Assembly: GCF_000687455.2 (NCBI RefSeq) | Contig: NZ_JGVW01000087.1 | Location: 112,390 to 176,389, forward strand | Length of the DNA: 64,000 nucleotides | From: Burkholderia sp. lig30 | GTDB lineage: Bacteria; Pseudomonadota; Gammaproteobacteria; Burkholderiales; Burkholderiaceae | Direction of reading: 5' to 3' | Shown here: piece by piece, positions 15,652 through 27,422 of the stretch | Numbering within the stretch: position 1 is the first letter of the stretch | Layout of the letters: each line of letters opens with the position of its first letter | Notes under the pieces: model-generated | Database searches by the model: none | What the model was told of the DNA's origin: nothing | What the model saw: only the letters and a program-made list of their open reading frames with translations | Made by a program: the position numbers and the translations under genes

Positions 15652-16038
15652 ATGTCGATGCGCGCATCCCTTTCCCTCGTCACGCGTGTGCTGGCCGGCG
15701 CCGTGTGCGCCGCAGCCGCCCTGTCGGCACATGCGCAGAACAATCTCAACTTCCTGCACGACACGCCGATCAGCTATTTCAGCAACGCGGACATGGCGTC
15801 GCTGACGAAGGCGGTGCAGCAGGTCCGCGACGAAGGCAAGGACGGCGACGTGGTCGCGTGGCAGAACACCGGCGGCCGCACGCCGATCGAAGCGAAGCTC
15901 ACGCCCGTGACGACCGAGCAGGACGGCAAGACCTGCCGCGAAATCACGACGGACATCACCGCGAAGGGGCAGTCGATGACGCTCAAGCCGCGCTACTGCA
16001 AGACGGCTGCGGGCAAGTGGCAGTTGCAGAAGCGTTGA
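15652..16038 (+). CDS. Small exported protein, surface-antigen-like C-terminal domain
   Basis: A 128-residue protein with a clear Sec signal peptide (SLVTRVLAGAVCAAAALSAHAQ, cleavage after about residue 28). The mature part contains DVVAWQNTGGRTP, CREITTDITAKGQSMTL and RYCKTAAGKWQLQ. This layout (W-N-x-x-xG, CR, G, C, GxW) resembles the surface-antigen domain of RT0821/Lpp0805-type proteins in Rickettsia and other proteobacteria, with two Cys that could form a disulfide. Function is unknown; a periplasmic or outer-membrane-associated structural role is most likely. AAGGAG lies 6 bp before the ATG. Base composition is like its neighbours. Confidence 0.78.
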   Translation: MSMRASLSLVTRVLAGAVCAAAALSAHAQNNLNFLHDTPISYFSNADMASLTKAVQQVRDEGKDGDVVAWQNTGGRTPIEAKLTPVTTEQDGKTCREITTDITAKGQSMTLKPRYCKTAAGKWQLQKR

Positions 16039-16063
16039 GCGCGCGGCCGGCCGCGCGAGCGTC

Positions 16064-16546
16064 ATGACGCAGGTCACGCATCCGCGCACGGTGTCGTGCG
16101 GCATCGTGATCCTCGACGGCGCGGGGTGCGTGTTCCTCGCGCACGCGACGGACACGACGCACTGGGACATCCCGAAAGGGCAGGGCGAGCCGGGCGAGAC
16201 GCCGCAGCAGGCGGCGTTGCGCGAATTGCTCGAGGAAACCGGCATCGCGTTCGCACCGGAGCGGCTTGTCGATCTCGGCCGCTTCGCGTACCGGCACGAC
16301 AAGGACCTGCACCTGTTCGCGGTGCGCGTCGCGCGTGACGAAATCGACGTCGCGGGCTGCACGTGCACGTCGATGTTCCCGAGCCGGCGCGACGGCACGA
16401 TGATCCCCGAGATGGACGACTTCCGCTGGACGGAGCCGGGCGACGTCGGCCAGTACGCGAGCCGCAGTCTGGCACGGTTGTTCCGCACGAAGCTGTTGCT
16501 GGCGGACCTGCACCGGCGCTTGCCGACGGAGGCCTGTTCACGCTGA
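16064..16546 (+). CDS. NUDIX hydrolase
   Basis: A 160-residue hydrolase with a complete NUDIX box: G-Q-G-E-P-G-E, seven residues, then RELLEETGI (pattern Gx5Ex7REUxEExGU). WDIPKGQGEPGET is typical of the branch that hydrolyses diadenosine polyphosphates or nucleotide sugars, but the substrate cannot be named. It begins 25 bp after the small exported protein and may share its transcript. A strong bidirectional hairpin terminator follows. Confidence 0.88.
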   Translation: MTQVTHPRTVSCGIVILDGAGCVFLAHATDTTHWDIPKGQGEPGETPQQAALRELLEETGIAFAPERLVDLGRFAYRHDKDLHLFAVRVARDEIDVAGCTCTSMFPSRRDGTMIPEMDDFRWTEPGDVGQYASRSLARLFRTKLLLADLHRRLPTEACSR

Positions 16547-16572
16547 TCACAGGCCCTGTGTGACTCACAAAG

Positions 16573-16601
16573 AAAAACCCGGCGCATGCGCCGGGTTTTT
16601 T
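16573..16601. terminator. Bidirectional intrinsic terminator between NUDIX gene and glnS
   Basis: The perfect palindrome CCCGGCGCATGCGCCGGG (16578-16595) is flanked by AAAAA on the left and TTTTTT on the right, so both transcripts get a GC stem followed by a U-run. The flanking genes are convergent. Confidence 0.93.
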
Positions 16602-16641
16602 CATGTCGCCGCGCGCCGTGCGGCGCGTGCAGGCCAGGCCG

Positions 16642-18351
16642 TCAGGCCGGCTTGCCCCAGCTGTCGCGCAGGCCGACGATCCGGTTGAAGACCGGCTTGC
16701 CGGGCTTCGAATCGTTGCGGTCGGCGACGAAGTAGCCGTGCCGCTCGAACTGGAGACGGGTTTCCGGCGCGACGTCGCCGGCGCCCGGTTCCACGTACGC
16801 GTGAACGACCTTTTTCGAATCCGGGTTCAGCGCCTCGAGGTAGTTCGCGCCGCCCGCGTCCGGATGCGGCTCCTTGAACAGGCGGTCGTAGATCCGCACT
16901 TCGGCGGCCTGCGCATGCTTCGCGCTGACCCAGTGGATGTTGCCCTTCACCTTGTAGTTGTTCGCGCCGTCGGTACCCGACTTGCTGTCCGGGAAGTAGT
17001 TGCAGTGAACGGCGGTCACGTTGCCGTCGGCATCCTTGTCGAAGCCGGTGCACTCGATCACGTAGCCGTAGCGCAGCCGCACCTTGTTGCCCGGGAACAG
17101 GCGGAAATAGCCCTTCGGCGGGGTTTCGTTGAAATCCTCGCGCTCGATCCACAGCTCGCGCGAGATCGGGAAGGTGCGCAGGCCGCGCTCCGGATGATGC
17201 GGATGCACGGGCGCCGTGCACGCTTCTTCCAGGTCTTCCGGATAGTTGTCGATCACGAGCTTGAGCGGGTCGAGCACGGCGACCGAGCGCGGCGCCTTGT
17301 CGTCGAGATCGTCGCGCAGCGCGCCTTCGAACACGCTCATGTCGATCCACGAGTCGACCTTCGTCACGCCGATCCGCTCGCAGAACAGATGGATGCCCTC
17401 TGCCGTGAAGCCGCGGCGGCGCAGGCCGACGATGGTCGGCATGCGCGGGTCGTCCCAGCCGTCGACGTGGCCTTCCGTCACGAGCTGCAGCAGCTTGCGC
17501 TTGCTGGTGATCGCGTAGGTGAGGTTCAGGCGCGAGAACTCGATCTGCTGCGGCAGCGGGCGGGTGAAGACGCCGGCGTCCGCGAGCTCGTTGAGCACCC
17601 AGTCGTACAGCGGGCGGTGATCCTCGAATTCGAGCGTGCACAGCGAATGCGTGATGCCTTCGAGCGCATCCGAGATGCAGTGCGTGTAGTCGTACATCGG
17701 GTACACGCACCATGCGTCGCCGGTGCGGTAGTGATGCGCGTAGCGGATCCGGTAGATGACGGGATCGCGCATGTTCATGTTCGGCGAAGCCATGTCGATC
17801 TTCGCGCGCAGCACGTGCTCGCCTTCCTTGAACTCGCCGGCCTTCATCCGGCGGAACAGGTCGAGGTTCTCGTCGGGCGTGCGCTCGCTGAACGGCGAAC
17901 GCTTGCCCGCCTCGGTCAGCGAGCCGCGGTTCGCGCGCATCTCGTCCGCGCTCTGGCTGTCGACGTACGCCTTGCCGCGCTTGATCAGCAGCGCCGCGTA
18001 TTCGTACAGCTTGTCGTAGTAGTCGCTCGCGAAATACTGGTGGTCGACTGCGTCCTTGCGCCAGTCGAAGCCGAGCCAGCGCACCGAGTCGACGATCGAG
18101 TCGACGTACTCGACGCTTTCCTTTTCCGGGTTGGTGTCGTCGAAGCGCAGGTGGCACACGCCGCCGTAGCTGCGCGCGATGCTGAAGTTCAGGCAGATGC
18201 TCTTCGCGTGACCGATGTGCAGGTAACCGTTCGGCTCGGGGGGGAAGCGCGTTTCGACGCGTCCGCCCCATTTGCCGGTGCGGTTGTCGTCGTCGATGAT
18301 GTTGCGGATGAAGTTGGATGCCGCGGGGGCGTCGTTGCGTTCGGTGCTCAT
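16642..18351 (-). CDS. glnS: Glutamine--tRNA ligase
   Basis: Cytoplasmic class I aminoacyl-tRNA synthetase charging tRNA-Gln. The 569-residue length is close to E. coli GlnRS (554). Class I signatures are [15 protein letters not shown] (HIGH) and, as the KMSKS equivalent, [28 protein letters not shown] and the beta-barrel anticodon-binding half ([23 protein letters not shown]) follow. The ATG at 18351 gives the usual N-terminus ([11 protein letters not shown]). It stands alone: a shared terminator lies downstream and about 250 bp separate it from the CoA-transferase upstream. Confidence 0.98.
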   Translation of the reverse strand: MSTERNDAPAASNFIRNIIDDDNRTGKWGGRVETRFPPEPNGYLHIGHAKSICLNFSIARSYGGVCHLRFDDTNPEKESVEYVDSIVDSVRWLGFDWRKDAVDHQYFASDYYDKLYEYAALLIKRGKAYVDSQSADEMRANRGSLTEAGKRSPFSERTPDENLDLFRRMKAGEFKEGEHVLRAKIDMASPNMNMRDPVIYRIRYAHHYRTGDAWCVYPMYDYTHCISDALEGITHSLCTLEFEDHRPLYDWVLNELADAGVFTRPLPQQIEFSRLNLTYAITSKRKLLQLVTEGHVDGWDDPRMPTIVGLRRRGFTAEGIHLFCERIGVTKVDSWIDMSVFEGALRDDLDDKAPRSVAVLDPLKLVIDNYPEDLEEACTAPVHPHHPERGLRTFPISRELWIEREDFNETPPKGYFRLFPGNKVRLRYGYVIECTGFDKDADGNVTAVHCNYFPDSKSGTDGANNYKVKGNIHWVSAKHAQAAEVRIYDRLFKEPHPDAGGANYLEALNPDSKKVVHAYVEPGAGDVAPETRLQFERHGYFVADRNDSKPGKPVFNRIVGLRDSWGKPA

Positions 18352-18545
18352 GCGGGAATGGTCAGGTTTGGTCGGCGCGCGCCGCGCCGGTCGAATCCGC
18401 TAATTCTACCTGAGCAGGGGGGCGCCGGCGCACCCCTGCCGATCCCGTGTCCGGGAGTGGCACAGCGGCGGGCGGCCGGATCGGCGCCGGCGTGCGCTGA
18501 TTGCGCGCGCCGGCGCTGCCTCCCGCGTTTCCCGTCTGTTCCACA

Positions 18546-18567
18546 GCCGCCGGGCAGACCCGGCGGC
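18546..18567. terminator. GC hairpin downstream of the CoA-transferase gene
   Basis: A 9-bp stem (GCCGCCGGG / CCCGGCGGC) with a four-base loop lies 31 bp beyond the CoA-transferase stop codon. No U-run follows on the minus strand, so its efficiency as an intrinsic terminator is uncertain. Confidence 0.4.
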
Positions 18568-18598
18568 GCATGCCGCGCCGCGCGACGCGGCAGCGCCG

Positions 18599-19819
18599 TC
18601 AGATCGCCTGTTTCGCGCGCAGCGCGGCGATGTCGCCGTCGCTGTAGCCGAGCAGCGTGCGCAGCACGTCGTCGGTCTGTGCGCCGAGCAGCGGCGGCGC
18701 GGTGCGGGCCTCGGGCGGCGTCTCGCTCATCTTGATCGGATTGCCGACCAGCTTGACCGGCGCGCCGCACGGGTGCGGCAGCTCGACCTTCATGCCGCGC
18801 GCGACGACCTGCTCGTTGTCGAACACTTCCGCCAGGTTGTTGATCGGGCCGCAGGGCACGCCGGCCGCCTCGAGCGCGTCGATCCACGCGTCCTTGGTGC
18901 GCGTCTTCACCATCTCCGCGACGATCGGCACGAGCGTCTCGCGGTGGCGCACGCGCGCGGGATTGGTCGCGAAACGCTCGTCGTCCGCCAGCTCGGGGCG
19001 GCCGCCGGCCTCGACGAACTTGCGGAACTGGCCGTCGTTGCCGACCGCGACGATGATCCAGCCGTCGCTGGTCTGGAAGGTCTGGTACGGGACGATGTTC
19101 GGATGTGCGTTGCCCCAGCGCACGGGCGGCGCGCCGCTCGCGAGGAAGTTCGTGTTCATGTTGGCGAGCAGCGCGACCTGCACGTCGAGCAGCGCCATGT
19201 CGATGTACTGGCCGGCGCCGGTGCGGTCGCGATGCGCGAGCGCCGCGAGCACCGCGATCGTCGAGTAGAGGCCGGTGGCGAGATCGGCGATCGCGACGCC
19301 GGCCTTTTGCGGGCCGCCGCCCGGCTGGCCTTCGCGCTCGCCGGTGATGCTCATGAAGCCGCCGATGCCCTGGATGATGAAGTCGTAGCCGGGGCGGTGC
19401 GCGTACGGGCCGGTCTGGCCGAAGCCGGTCACCGAGCAGTAGACGATGTCCGGCTTCACCGCGCGCAGCGACTCGTAGTCGAGCCCGTATTTCTTCAGTT
19501 GCCCGACCTTGTAGTTCTCGAGCACGACGTCGCTTTGCGCGGCCAGCTCGCGGACGATCTTCTGCCCCTCGGGCGTCGCGATGTCGACGGTGATCGAGCG
19601 CTTGTTGCGGTTCGCGGCGAGATAGTAGGCGGCTTCGGGCGTGTCCGCGCCGTTCGCGTCCTTCAGGTACGGCGGCCCCCAGTGGCGCGTGTCGTCGCCG
19701 GCGCCGGGGCGCTCGACCTTGATCACGTCGGCGCCGAAATCGGCAAGCGTCTGCGCGCACCAGGGACCCGCGAGCACGCGGGTCAGGTCCAGCACGCGGA
19801 TATGGCTCAAGGCACCCAT
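18599..19819 (-). CDS. Family III (CaiB/BaiF) acyl-CoA transferase
   Basis: A 406-residue CoA-transferase of the formyl-CoA transferase/CaiB fold, which forms interlocked dimers and moves CoA between carboxylic acids through an aspartyl-CoA intermediate. The N-terminal [18 protein letters not shown] block, [20 protein letters not shown] and the catalytic Asp179 in [11 protein letters not shown] are all present. Sequences of this kind are often annotated as succinyl-CoA-glutarate or L-carnitine CoA-transferases; the substrate cannot be fixed here. The ATG at 19819 starts [10 protein letters not shown], the normal family N-terminus. The gene is divergent from alaS and no acyl-CoA dehydrogenase partner is adjacent. 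Confidence 0.9.
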   Translation of the reverse strand: MGALSHIRVLDLTRVLAGPWCAQTLADFGADVIKVERPGAGDDTRHWGPPYLKDANGADTPEAAYYLAANRNKRSITVDIATPEGQKIVRELAAQSDVVLENYKVGQLKKYGLDYESLRAVKPDIVYCSVTGFGQTGPYAHRPGYDFIIQGIGGFMSITGEREGQPGGGPQKAGVAIADLATGLYSTIAVLAALAHRDRTGAGQYIDMALLDVQVALLANMNTNFLASGAPPVRWGNAHPNIVPYQTFQTSDGWIIVAVGNDGQFRKFVEAGGRPELADDERFATNPARVRHRETLVPIVAEMVKTRTKDAWIDALEAAGVPCGPINNLAEVFDNEQVVARGMKVELPHPCGAPVKLVGNPIKMSETPPEARTAPPLLGAQTDDVLRTLLGYSDGDIAALRAKQAI

Positions 19820-19985
19820 CTTCGATCTGTCTCCTCAGTGGCATTGGTTTTGCAGTGGCTTGCGGCGGCGCGCAATGGCCTGTCCGGCATCTTAAAGCGA
19901 ATCGCGGGCGCCGGTGGCCCAGCCCGGTCGGCCGAATGGGCGAGCCGCTTTGCCGGGCGCCGGCCGCGCGCCCGGATCTATCCCG

Positions 19986-19991
19986 TATAAT
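19986..19991 (+). promoter_or_regulatory. Consensus -10 box upstream of alaS
   Basis: TATAAT in CCCGTATAATCG sits 86 bp before the alaS ATG, in otherwise GC-rich DNA. No good -35 hexamer is found at 16-18 bp spacing, so only the -10 is claimed. Confidence 0.55.
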
Positions 19992-20076
19992 CGATCGTTT
20001 CAGAAACCTGCCGCCGCGCGCCCGCACGGGTTGCCGGCGTTTGATGCCAGCCTTAGCCAGAACGTCCCCGCACGCC

Positions 20077-22701
<2,625 letters not shown>

Positions 22702-22707
22702 CCGGAT

Positions 22708-22742
22708 CGGCGGCGGCGTCGTGCAACGCGACGCCGCCGCCG
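22708..22742. terminator. 14-bp GC hairpin after alaS
   Basis: CGGCGGCGGCGTCG (22708-22721) pairs perfectly with CGACGCCGCCGCCG (22729-22742) around a 7-base loop, starting 7 bp past the alaS stop. There is no U-run. Position and strength suggest transcription termination or mRNA 3'-end protection. Confidence 0.6.
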
Positions 22743-22951
22743 GACCCGACGCGTCGGCCGGCCGCGCCGACGCCGCCCATGATGGCGGCAAATTCGCGGT
22801 CGGGCAGTGCCCGATGCGCCGCATGCGCGGTTCTCTCAGCATGCCGGCAATCACCGCTCCTCGTTGTCCGTCCCCGGCGATTCAGCCATCCGCAGCATCG
22901 TCAATCGCGGCTTTCGCGATTCTCTTCCTGTCTCTCCGTCGCCAATCCAAC

Positions 22952-23887
22952 TTAAGTGGTGTGCGCCAGTGCCGCGTTGCGATCCGGCTGCGCGACCGGT
23001 TCCGCCGAGCCCGTTTCGCGCGCCGCCGCGAGCAGCGCGTGCTGCAACGCATCGAGCGCCGCGGACGCGTTGCCTTGCCGCCACACCAGCAGCGTGTCGA
23101 TCGCATCGAACCCGGGGATCGCATGCAGCGTCAGGTTCTCGATCTCGCGCTGTCCGTCGAGCACCGAGCGGGGCGCGACGGCGATGCCCGCGCCCGCCGC
23201 CACGCAGGCGACGATCGCGTGATACGAGCCGAGTTCCAACACGCGCGCCGGCTTCATCCCGTGCGCCGCGTACCACTGCTCGACGTAATGGCGGTACGTG
23301 CAGCCGCGCTCGAACGCGATCAGCGTCGGCAGGATCACGTCGCGCGGCGAGCGCACCGGCGGATGGCCGCGCGGCGTGAGCAGCACCAGTTCCTCGCGGA
23401 ACACCGGCACTGCGTCGAACGTCTCCGGCAGTTCCACGGGCGCAGGCGGGCGCGCGATCAGCGCCGCGTCGATCTCGAATTCGCGCACCTTGCCGATCAG
23501 CCAGCCGGTCGTGCCGGTCACGAGCTCGAGCGCGACATCCGGCCAGGCCTGGTGGTAGCGTGCCAGCACGGCGGGCAGGCGGCTCGCCGCCGTGCTCTCC
23601 ATCGTCCCGAGCCGCAGGCGACCGCGCGGCCGGTCCTCGCGCACCGCGTGGCGCGCTTCGTCGGCCAGCGCCAGCAGGCGCTCCGCGTACGGCAGCAAGG
23701 TCTCGCCGGCCGGCGTGAGCACCAGCCGCCGCCCGTCCCGCACGAACAGCGCCGCGCCCAGCTCCTCCTCCAGCTGCTTGATGCGCGTCGTGACGTTCGA
23801 CTGCACGCGATTGAGCTTCGCGGCCGCGCGCGTGACGCCGTTCTCGCGCACGACGGCCCGGAATATCGCCAGCGCTGCCAGATCCAT
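22952..23887 (-). CDS. LysR-family transcriptional regulator
   Basis: A 311-residue regulator: the winged HTH at residues 1-60 (MDLAALAIFRAVVRENGVTRAAAKLNRVQSN split across the recognition helix) is followed by a linker helix and an effector-binding domain (RLRLGTMESTAA onward). I chose the ATG at 23887 because GGAGAG lies just upstream and LysR proteins begin directly with the DLAAL-type helix; an upstream ATG would add a 20-residue non-conserved tail. It is divergent from an MFS transporter across 117 bp, the classic regulator/target layout, so it probably controls that transporter. The effector is unknown. Confidence 0.88.
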   Translation of the reverse strand: MDLAALAIFRAVVRENGVTRAAAKLNRVQSNVTTRIKQLEEELGAALFVRDGRRLVLTPAGETLLPYAERLLALADEARHAVREDRPRGRLRLGTMESTAASRLPAVLARYHQAWPDVALELVTGTTGWLIGKVREFEIDAALIARPPAPVELPETFDAVPVFREELVLLTPRGHPPVRSPRDVILPTLIAFERGCTYRHYVEQWYAAHGMKPARVLELGSYHAIVACVAAGAGIAVAPRSVLDGQREIENLTLHAIPGFDAIDTLLVWRQGNASAALDALQHALLAAARETGSAEPVAQPDRNAALAHTT

Positions 23888-24004
23888 GATTCTCTCCAGG
23901 CGATCGATTGATTCTTGATTATTCATTTTTCGAGAACGTTTGGTCAAGCTAGGATGGAATCGTCCGAATTCGACCGGCGCCGCGCGCCGGACTGCGATTG
24001 CGCC

Positions 24005-25246
24005 ATGTCACGCTCCGATTCCACCGTCGCCGCCGCCGCGGCGTTCCCGCCCCGAGACACCGAACAGCAGGCCCGCGCCGTCGCATGGGCCTGCATGGCC
24101 GGGCTGGCCGTCGCGCTCGGCGTCGGCCGCTTCGCGTTCACGCCGCTGTTGCCGCTGATGCTGGCCGACGGCTCGCTCGGCCTGCGCGCGGGCGGCTGGC
24201 TCGCGTCGGCGAACTACGCGGGCTACTTCGTCGGCGCGCTCAGTTGCGCGCGGCTCGCCGTCGAGCCGGCCCGGATGGTCCGGTTCGGGCTCGCCGCGAC
24301 GGTGCTGCTGACGGCCGCGATGGGCATCGGCCATGCGCTGCCCGTATGGCTCGCCGCCCGATTTGTGGCGGGCGTCGTCAGCGCGTGGACGTTCGTGTTC
24401 GTGTCGCAGTGGGGGCTCAGGCGGCTTGCCGCGCTGCAGGCGGGCGCCGCAAGCGGGCTCATCTATGCCGGGCCGGGCGTCGGCATCGTGTTGACCGGGC
24501 TGATCGGCAGCGCGCTCGCCGGCCATCGCGCCGCGTCGGGCTGGCTAGGTTTCGCCGCGCTGTCCGCGGTGCTGTCGGCGGCGATCTGGCGGGTGTTCGG
24601 CGCGACCGCGCCGGCCACTCGCGCGGAACACGCGCCGACGCCGGGCGACACGGCCGCGCGGGATGCGCCGACGCCGCGCCAGGCCGACGCGGTGTGGCTC
24701 GTCGCGCTCTACACGATGCCCGGCTTCGGCTACATCATCACCGCGACCTTCCTGCCCGTGATCGCGCGTGCGGCGCTGCCGGCCGGCTCGCCGTGGCCCG
24801 ACCTGTTCTGGCCGATGTTCGGCGCGGCGCTGATTCCCGGCGCGCTCGCCGCCGCGCGGCTGCCGGCGCACTGGGACAACCGGATGCTGCTCGCGGCCGG
24901 CTGCGCGCTGCAGGCCGCAGGCATCGCCGCGGGGATCGTGTGGCCGACCGCGGCGGGCTTCGCGCTGGGCAGCGTGCTGATCGGTCTGCCGTTCACCGCG
25001 ATCACGCTGTTCGCGATGCGTGAGGCGCGGCGTTTGCACGGCGAGCGCGCGGCCGGGCTGATGGGGTATGCGACGGCGTCGTATGGCGCCGGGCAGATCG
25101 CCGGCCCGCTCGTCGCGGCGCCACTCGCATCGCACTACGGATCGTTCTCGCCCGCGCTCTGGCTCGCGGCGGCCGCGCTGCTGGCCGGCGCCGCGGGGTT
25201 CGCCGCGATCGCGGCCCGCGCGGCGCGACGCGGCGCAAGGCCCTGA
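24005..25246 (+). CDS. MFS transporter, YbfB/YjiJ family
   Basis: A 413-residue polytopic protein with about 12 hydrophobic segments. The first helix region reads MAGLAVALGVGRFAFTPLLPLML, a strong signature of the YbfB/YjiJ MFS group (GxGRFAYTPLLP), and SANYAGYFVGAL follows in helix 2. ALYTMPGFGYIITATFLPV opens the second half. Substrate unknown; members are usually drug/metabolite exporters controlled by an adjacent LysR regulator, which is present here on the opposite strand. The start is uncertain: 24005 is chosen (short N-terminus before helix 1); 23954 would add 17 residues. Confidence 0.82.
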   Translation: MSRSDSTVAAAAAFPPRDTEQQARAVAWACMAGLAVALGVGRFAFTPLLPLMLADGSLGLRAGGWLASANYAGYFVGALSCARLAVEPARMVRFGLAATVLLTAAMGIGHALPVWLAARFVAGVVSAWTFVFVSQWGLRRLAALQAGAASGLIYAGPGVGIVLTGLIGSALAGHRAASGWLGFAALSAVLSAAIWRVFGATAPATRAEHAPTPGDTAARDAPTPRQADAVWLVALYTMPGFGYIITATFLPVIARAALPAGSPWPDLFWPMFGAALIPGALAAARLPAHWDNRMLLAAGCALQAAGIAAGIVWPTAAGFALGSVLIGLPFTAITLFAMREARRLHGERAAGLMGYATASYGAGQIAGPLVAAPLASHYGSFSPALWLAAAALLAGAAGFAAIAARAARRGARP

Positions 25247-25368
25247 CTGGCTCGGGGCCGGATCGTCTGCGGCGCGGGCAAAGCCGCTAGAATGAAACCT
25301 TTCCCGCGCCGAGCGGGAGCCTGGCGCCGCTCGTGGAATGCGGCCGGGCGCCCGCGCTTTCCCCGCCG

Positions 25369-25905
25369 ATGACGACTGCCGACTACCGCTTTTGCCCGCG
25401 CTGCGCGCGTCCGCTGATCGAGCGAGCCGATCCGCCCGAAGAGGGCGGACGCCTCCGGCAGACGTGTCCCGACGACGCCTGCGGCTATGTCCACTGGAAC
25501 AATCCGCTGCCCGTCGTCGCCGCGATCGTCGAGTACGGCGGCAAGATCCTGCTCGCACGTAATGCCGCGTGGCAGGAAGGCGTGTTCGCGCTGATCACCG
25601 GGTTTCTGGAGCACGGCGAAACACCCGAGGCCGGGATTGCCCGCGAAGTGTTCGAGGAAACCGCGCTGACGGCCGAGCAGGTGTCGCTCGTCGGCGTCTA
25701 CGAGTTCATCCGCAAGAACGAACTGATCATCGCGTACCACGTGCGCGCGTCGGGCACGGTCGCGCTGTCGCCCGAACTGCTCGAATACCGGCTGGTCGAT
25801 CCGCCGGACCTGCGGCCGTGGCGTGCCGGCACCGGCTACGCGCTCGCCGACTGGATGCGCGCGCGCGGCCTCGACTTCGAATTCGTCGACCGGCCCGGCC
25901 AGTGA
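25369..25905 (+). CDS. NUDIX hydrolase with N-terminal zinc ribbon
   Basis: A 178-residue protein with a four-Cys zinc ribbon at the N-terminus (FCPRCARPL ... CPDDACGYVHWNNP) and a NUDIX domain (GFLEHGETPEAGIAREVFEE). The last NUDIX-box position, normally Gly in EExG, is Ala here (EETAL). It lacks the SQPWPFPxS motif of NudC, so NADH pyrophosphatase is not supported; hydrolysis of ADP-ribose or another NDP-X is possible. The ATG at 25369 directly precedes the zinc ribbon; a GTG at 25333 is the alternative. TAGAAT at 25288-25293 is a candidate -10 box. Confidence 0.85.
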   Translation: MTTADYRFCPRCARPLIERADPPEEGGRLRQTCPDDACGYVHWNNPLPVVAAIVEYGGKILLARNAAWQEGVFALITGFLEHGETPEAGIAREVFEETALTAEQVSLVGVYEFIRKNELIIAYHVRASGTVALSPELLEYRLVDPPDLRPWRAGTGYALADWMRARGLDFEFVDRPGQ

Positions 25906-26027
25906 TGCCCGCGCGCGCCCGCCTGGCGCACGTGATCGAAGGGGCGCTTGCCGATCACTGCCACAAGACCAACCCGCGCATCGCGACGGCCGACGACTAC
26001 CGCCGCATGCCGACCGAATCGCTGTGA
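25905..26027 (+). CDS. Predicted 40-residue protein
   Basis: A short ORF whose ATG shares one base with the NUDIX gene stop (TGATG), ending 11 bp before the thioesterase start. The product begins MPARARLAHVIEGALADHCHKTN and ends YRRMPTESL. It has no membrane helix or known motif. The tight start/stop packing on both sides suggests a genuine coupled cistron, but the evidence is positional only. Confidence 0.4.
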   Translation: MPARARLAHVIEGALADHCHKTNPRIATADDYRRMPTESL

Positions 26028-26038
26028 CCGCCACCGCC

Positions 26039-26476
26039 ATGTCCGACAGACCGCAGCCGCGTCCGCGCGACGCCTACCGCCACTTCCTGCCGATCACGAC
26101 TCGCTGGATGGACAACGACGTGTACGGGCACGTGAACAACGTCGTCTACTACAGCTACTTCGACACCGTGGTCAACGAATACCTGATCCGCGCGGGCGTG
26201 CTCGACGTCGAGCGCGGGCAGACGATCGGCCTCGTGGTCGAGACGCAATGCAACTACTTCGCGCCGCTCGTGTTTCCGCAGGCGGTCGACGCGGGCTTGC
26301 GCGTCGCGAAGCTCGGCACGTCGAGCGTGCGCTACGAGATCGGCCTGTTCGCGCACGGCGATGCGTCGCCCGCCGCGCAAGGCCATTTCGTGCACGTGTA
26401 CGTCGATCGCGAGACGCGGCGGCCGGTGCCGCTGCCCGACGCGTTGCGCGTGGCGCTCGACGCGCTCGCGGCCTGA
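26039..26476 (+). CDS. Hotdog-fold acyl-CoA thioesterase (4HBT/YbgC type)
   Basis: A 145-residue thioesterase. The diagnostic block is TTRWMDNDVYGHVNNVVYYSYFDTVV, i.e. the RWxDxDxxGHVNN signature in which the first Asp-rich loop and the His-Val-Asn-Asn helix form the active site of 4-hydroxybenzoyl-CoA-type thioesterases. It hydrolyses an acyl- or aryl-CoA in the cytoplasm; the chain type cannot be told. It starts 11 bp after the 40-codon ORF and ends 10 bp before the ABC permease, so it sits in the same transcription unit as the importer, hinting that the imported compound is or becomes an acyl-CoA. Confidence 0.88.
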   Translation: MSDRPQPRPRDAYRHFLPITTRWMDNDVYGHVNNVVYYSYFDTVVNEYLIRAGVLDVERGQTIGLVVETQCNYFAPLVFPQAVDAGLRVAKLGTSSVRYEIGLFAHGDASPAAQGHFVHVYVDRETRRPVPLPDALRVALDALAA

Positions 26477-26486
26477 CGGAGGCGCG

Positions 26487-27422
26487 GTGCAGGCGCTCGT
26501 CGTCCAGGCCTTCAACGGCCTCAGCTACGGATTGCTGCTGTTCATGCTGTCGGCGGGCCTTACGCTGATCTTCAGCGTGCAGGGCGTGCTCAACTTCGCG
26601 CATGCGAGTTTCTACATGCTGGGCGCATACGTCGGCTACAGCGTGGCCGCGCGCGCGGGGTTCTGGGCGGCGCTCGCCGCCGCGCCGGTCGCGGTCGGCG
26701 TGGCCGGCGCGGCCTGCGAGCGCTGGCTGCTGCGCCGCGTGCAGGCGCGCGGGCACACGAGCGAGTTGCTGCTGACGTTCGGGCTCGCCTGCCTGATCGC
26801 CGAAGGGGCGAAACTGGCGTGGGGGCTCGCGCCGTTGCCCGCGCCCGTGCCGCCGCTCCTCGACGGCGCGCCGGTGACGTGGCTCGGCGTCGCGTTGCCG
26901 CGCTACCGGCTTTTCATGATGGCGATGTCGCTCGCGATGCTGGCCGCGCTCGCGGCGCTGCTGCGCGCGTCGACGATCGGTCTCGTGGTGCGCGCGGCGC
27001 TCACGCACCGCGCGGCCGTCGAGGCGCTCGGCTACGACGTGCCGCGCGTGATGACGGGCCTGTTCGGCGCGGGGACGGCGCTGGCGGCGCTCGCGGGCGT
27101 GATCGGCGCGCCGCTGGCCGTGATCGAGCCCGCGATGGCCGAGACGGTCGGCTCGGTCGTGTTCGCGGTGGTCGTGATCGGTGGCCTCGGCTCGCTGCGC
27201 GGCGCGCTCGCCGCGTCGCTCGCGGTCGGCTGCGCGCAGACCTTCGCGGCGGCGAGCAGTCTGTCGCTGCGCGACGTCGCCGCAGCGGCGGGCGTCGCGC
27301 TGCCGGACGGCGCGGGCGCGCTGACGGTCTCGCAGCTGGCGCCGCTTGTCCCGTACCTGTTGCTGGTCGCGGTGCTGGTCGCGCGGCCGCGCGGGCTGTT
27401 CGGCGAGCGTGCCGATGCATAG
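26487..27422 (+). CDS. ABC importer permease, branched-chain amino acid type (LivH-like)
   Basis: A 311-residue inner-membrane permease of the HAAT family with about eight hydrophobic segments. LTLIFSVQGVLNFAHASFYMLGAYVGY is the conserved early block of LivH and VIGGLGSLRGALAASLAVG is the conserved EAA-like/loop region near the end. The start is a GTG at 26487 with ACGGAGG upstream. The last 8 bp overlap the second permease gene. The family imports branched-chain amino acids, amides, urea or aromatic acids; which is used here is not evident, and no binding protein is encoded nearby. Confidence 0.9.
   Translation: MQALVVQAFNGLSYGLLLFMLSAGLTLIFSVQGVLNFAHASFYMLGAYVGYSVAARAGFWAALAAAPVAVGVAGAACERWLLRRVQARGHTSELLLTFGLACLIAEGAKLAWGLAPLPAPVPPLLDGAPVTWLGVALPRYRLFMMAMSLAMLAALAALLRASTIGLVVRAALTHRAAVEALGYDVPRVMTGLFGAGTALAALAGVIGAPLAVIEPAMAETVGSVVFAVVVIGGLGSLRGALAASLAVGCAQTFAAASSLSLRDVAAAAGVALPDGAGALTVSQLAPLVPYLLLVAVLVARPRGLFGERADA

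Noticed and set aside
25369..25905. NudC (NADH pyrophosphatase) identity for the zinc-ribbon NUDIX protein
   Set aside because: The NudC-specific SQPWPFPxS motif after the NUDIX box is missing and the protein is much shorter.
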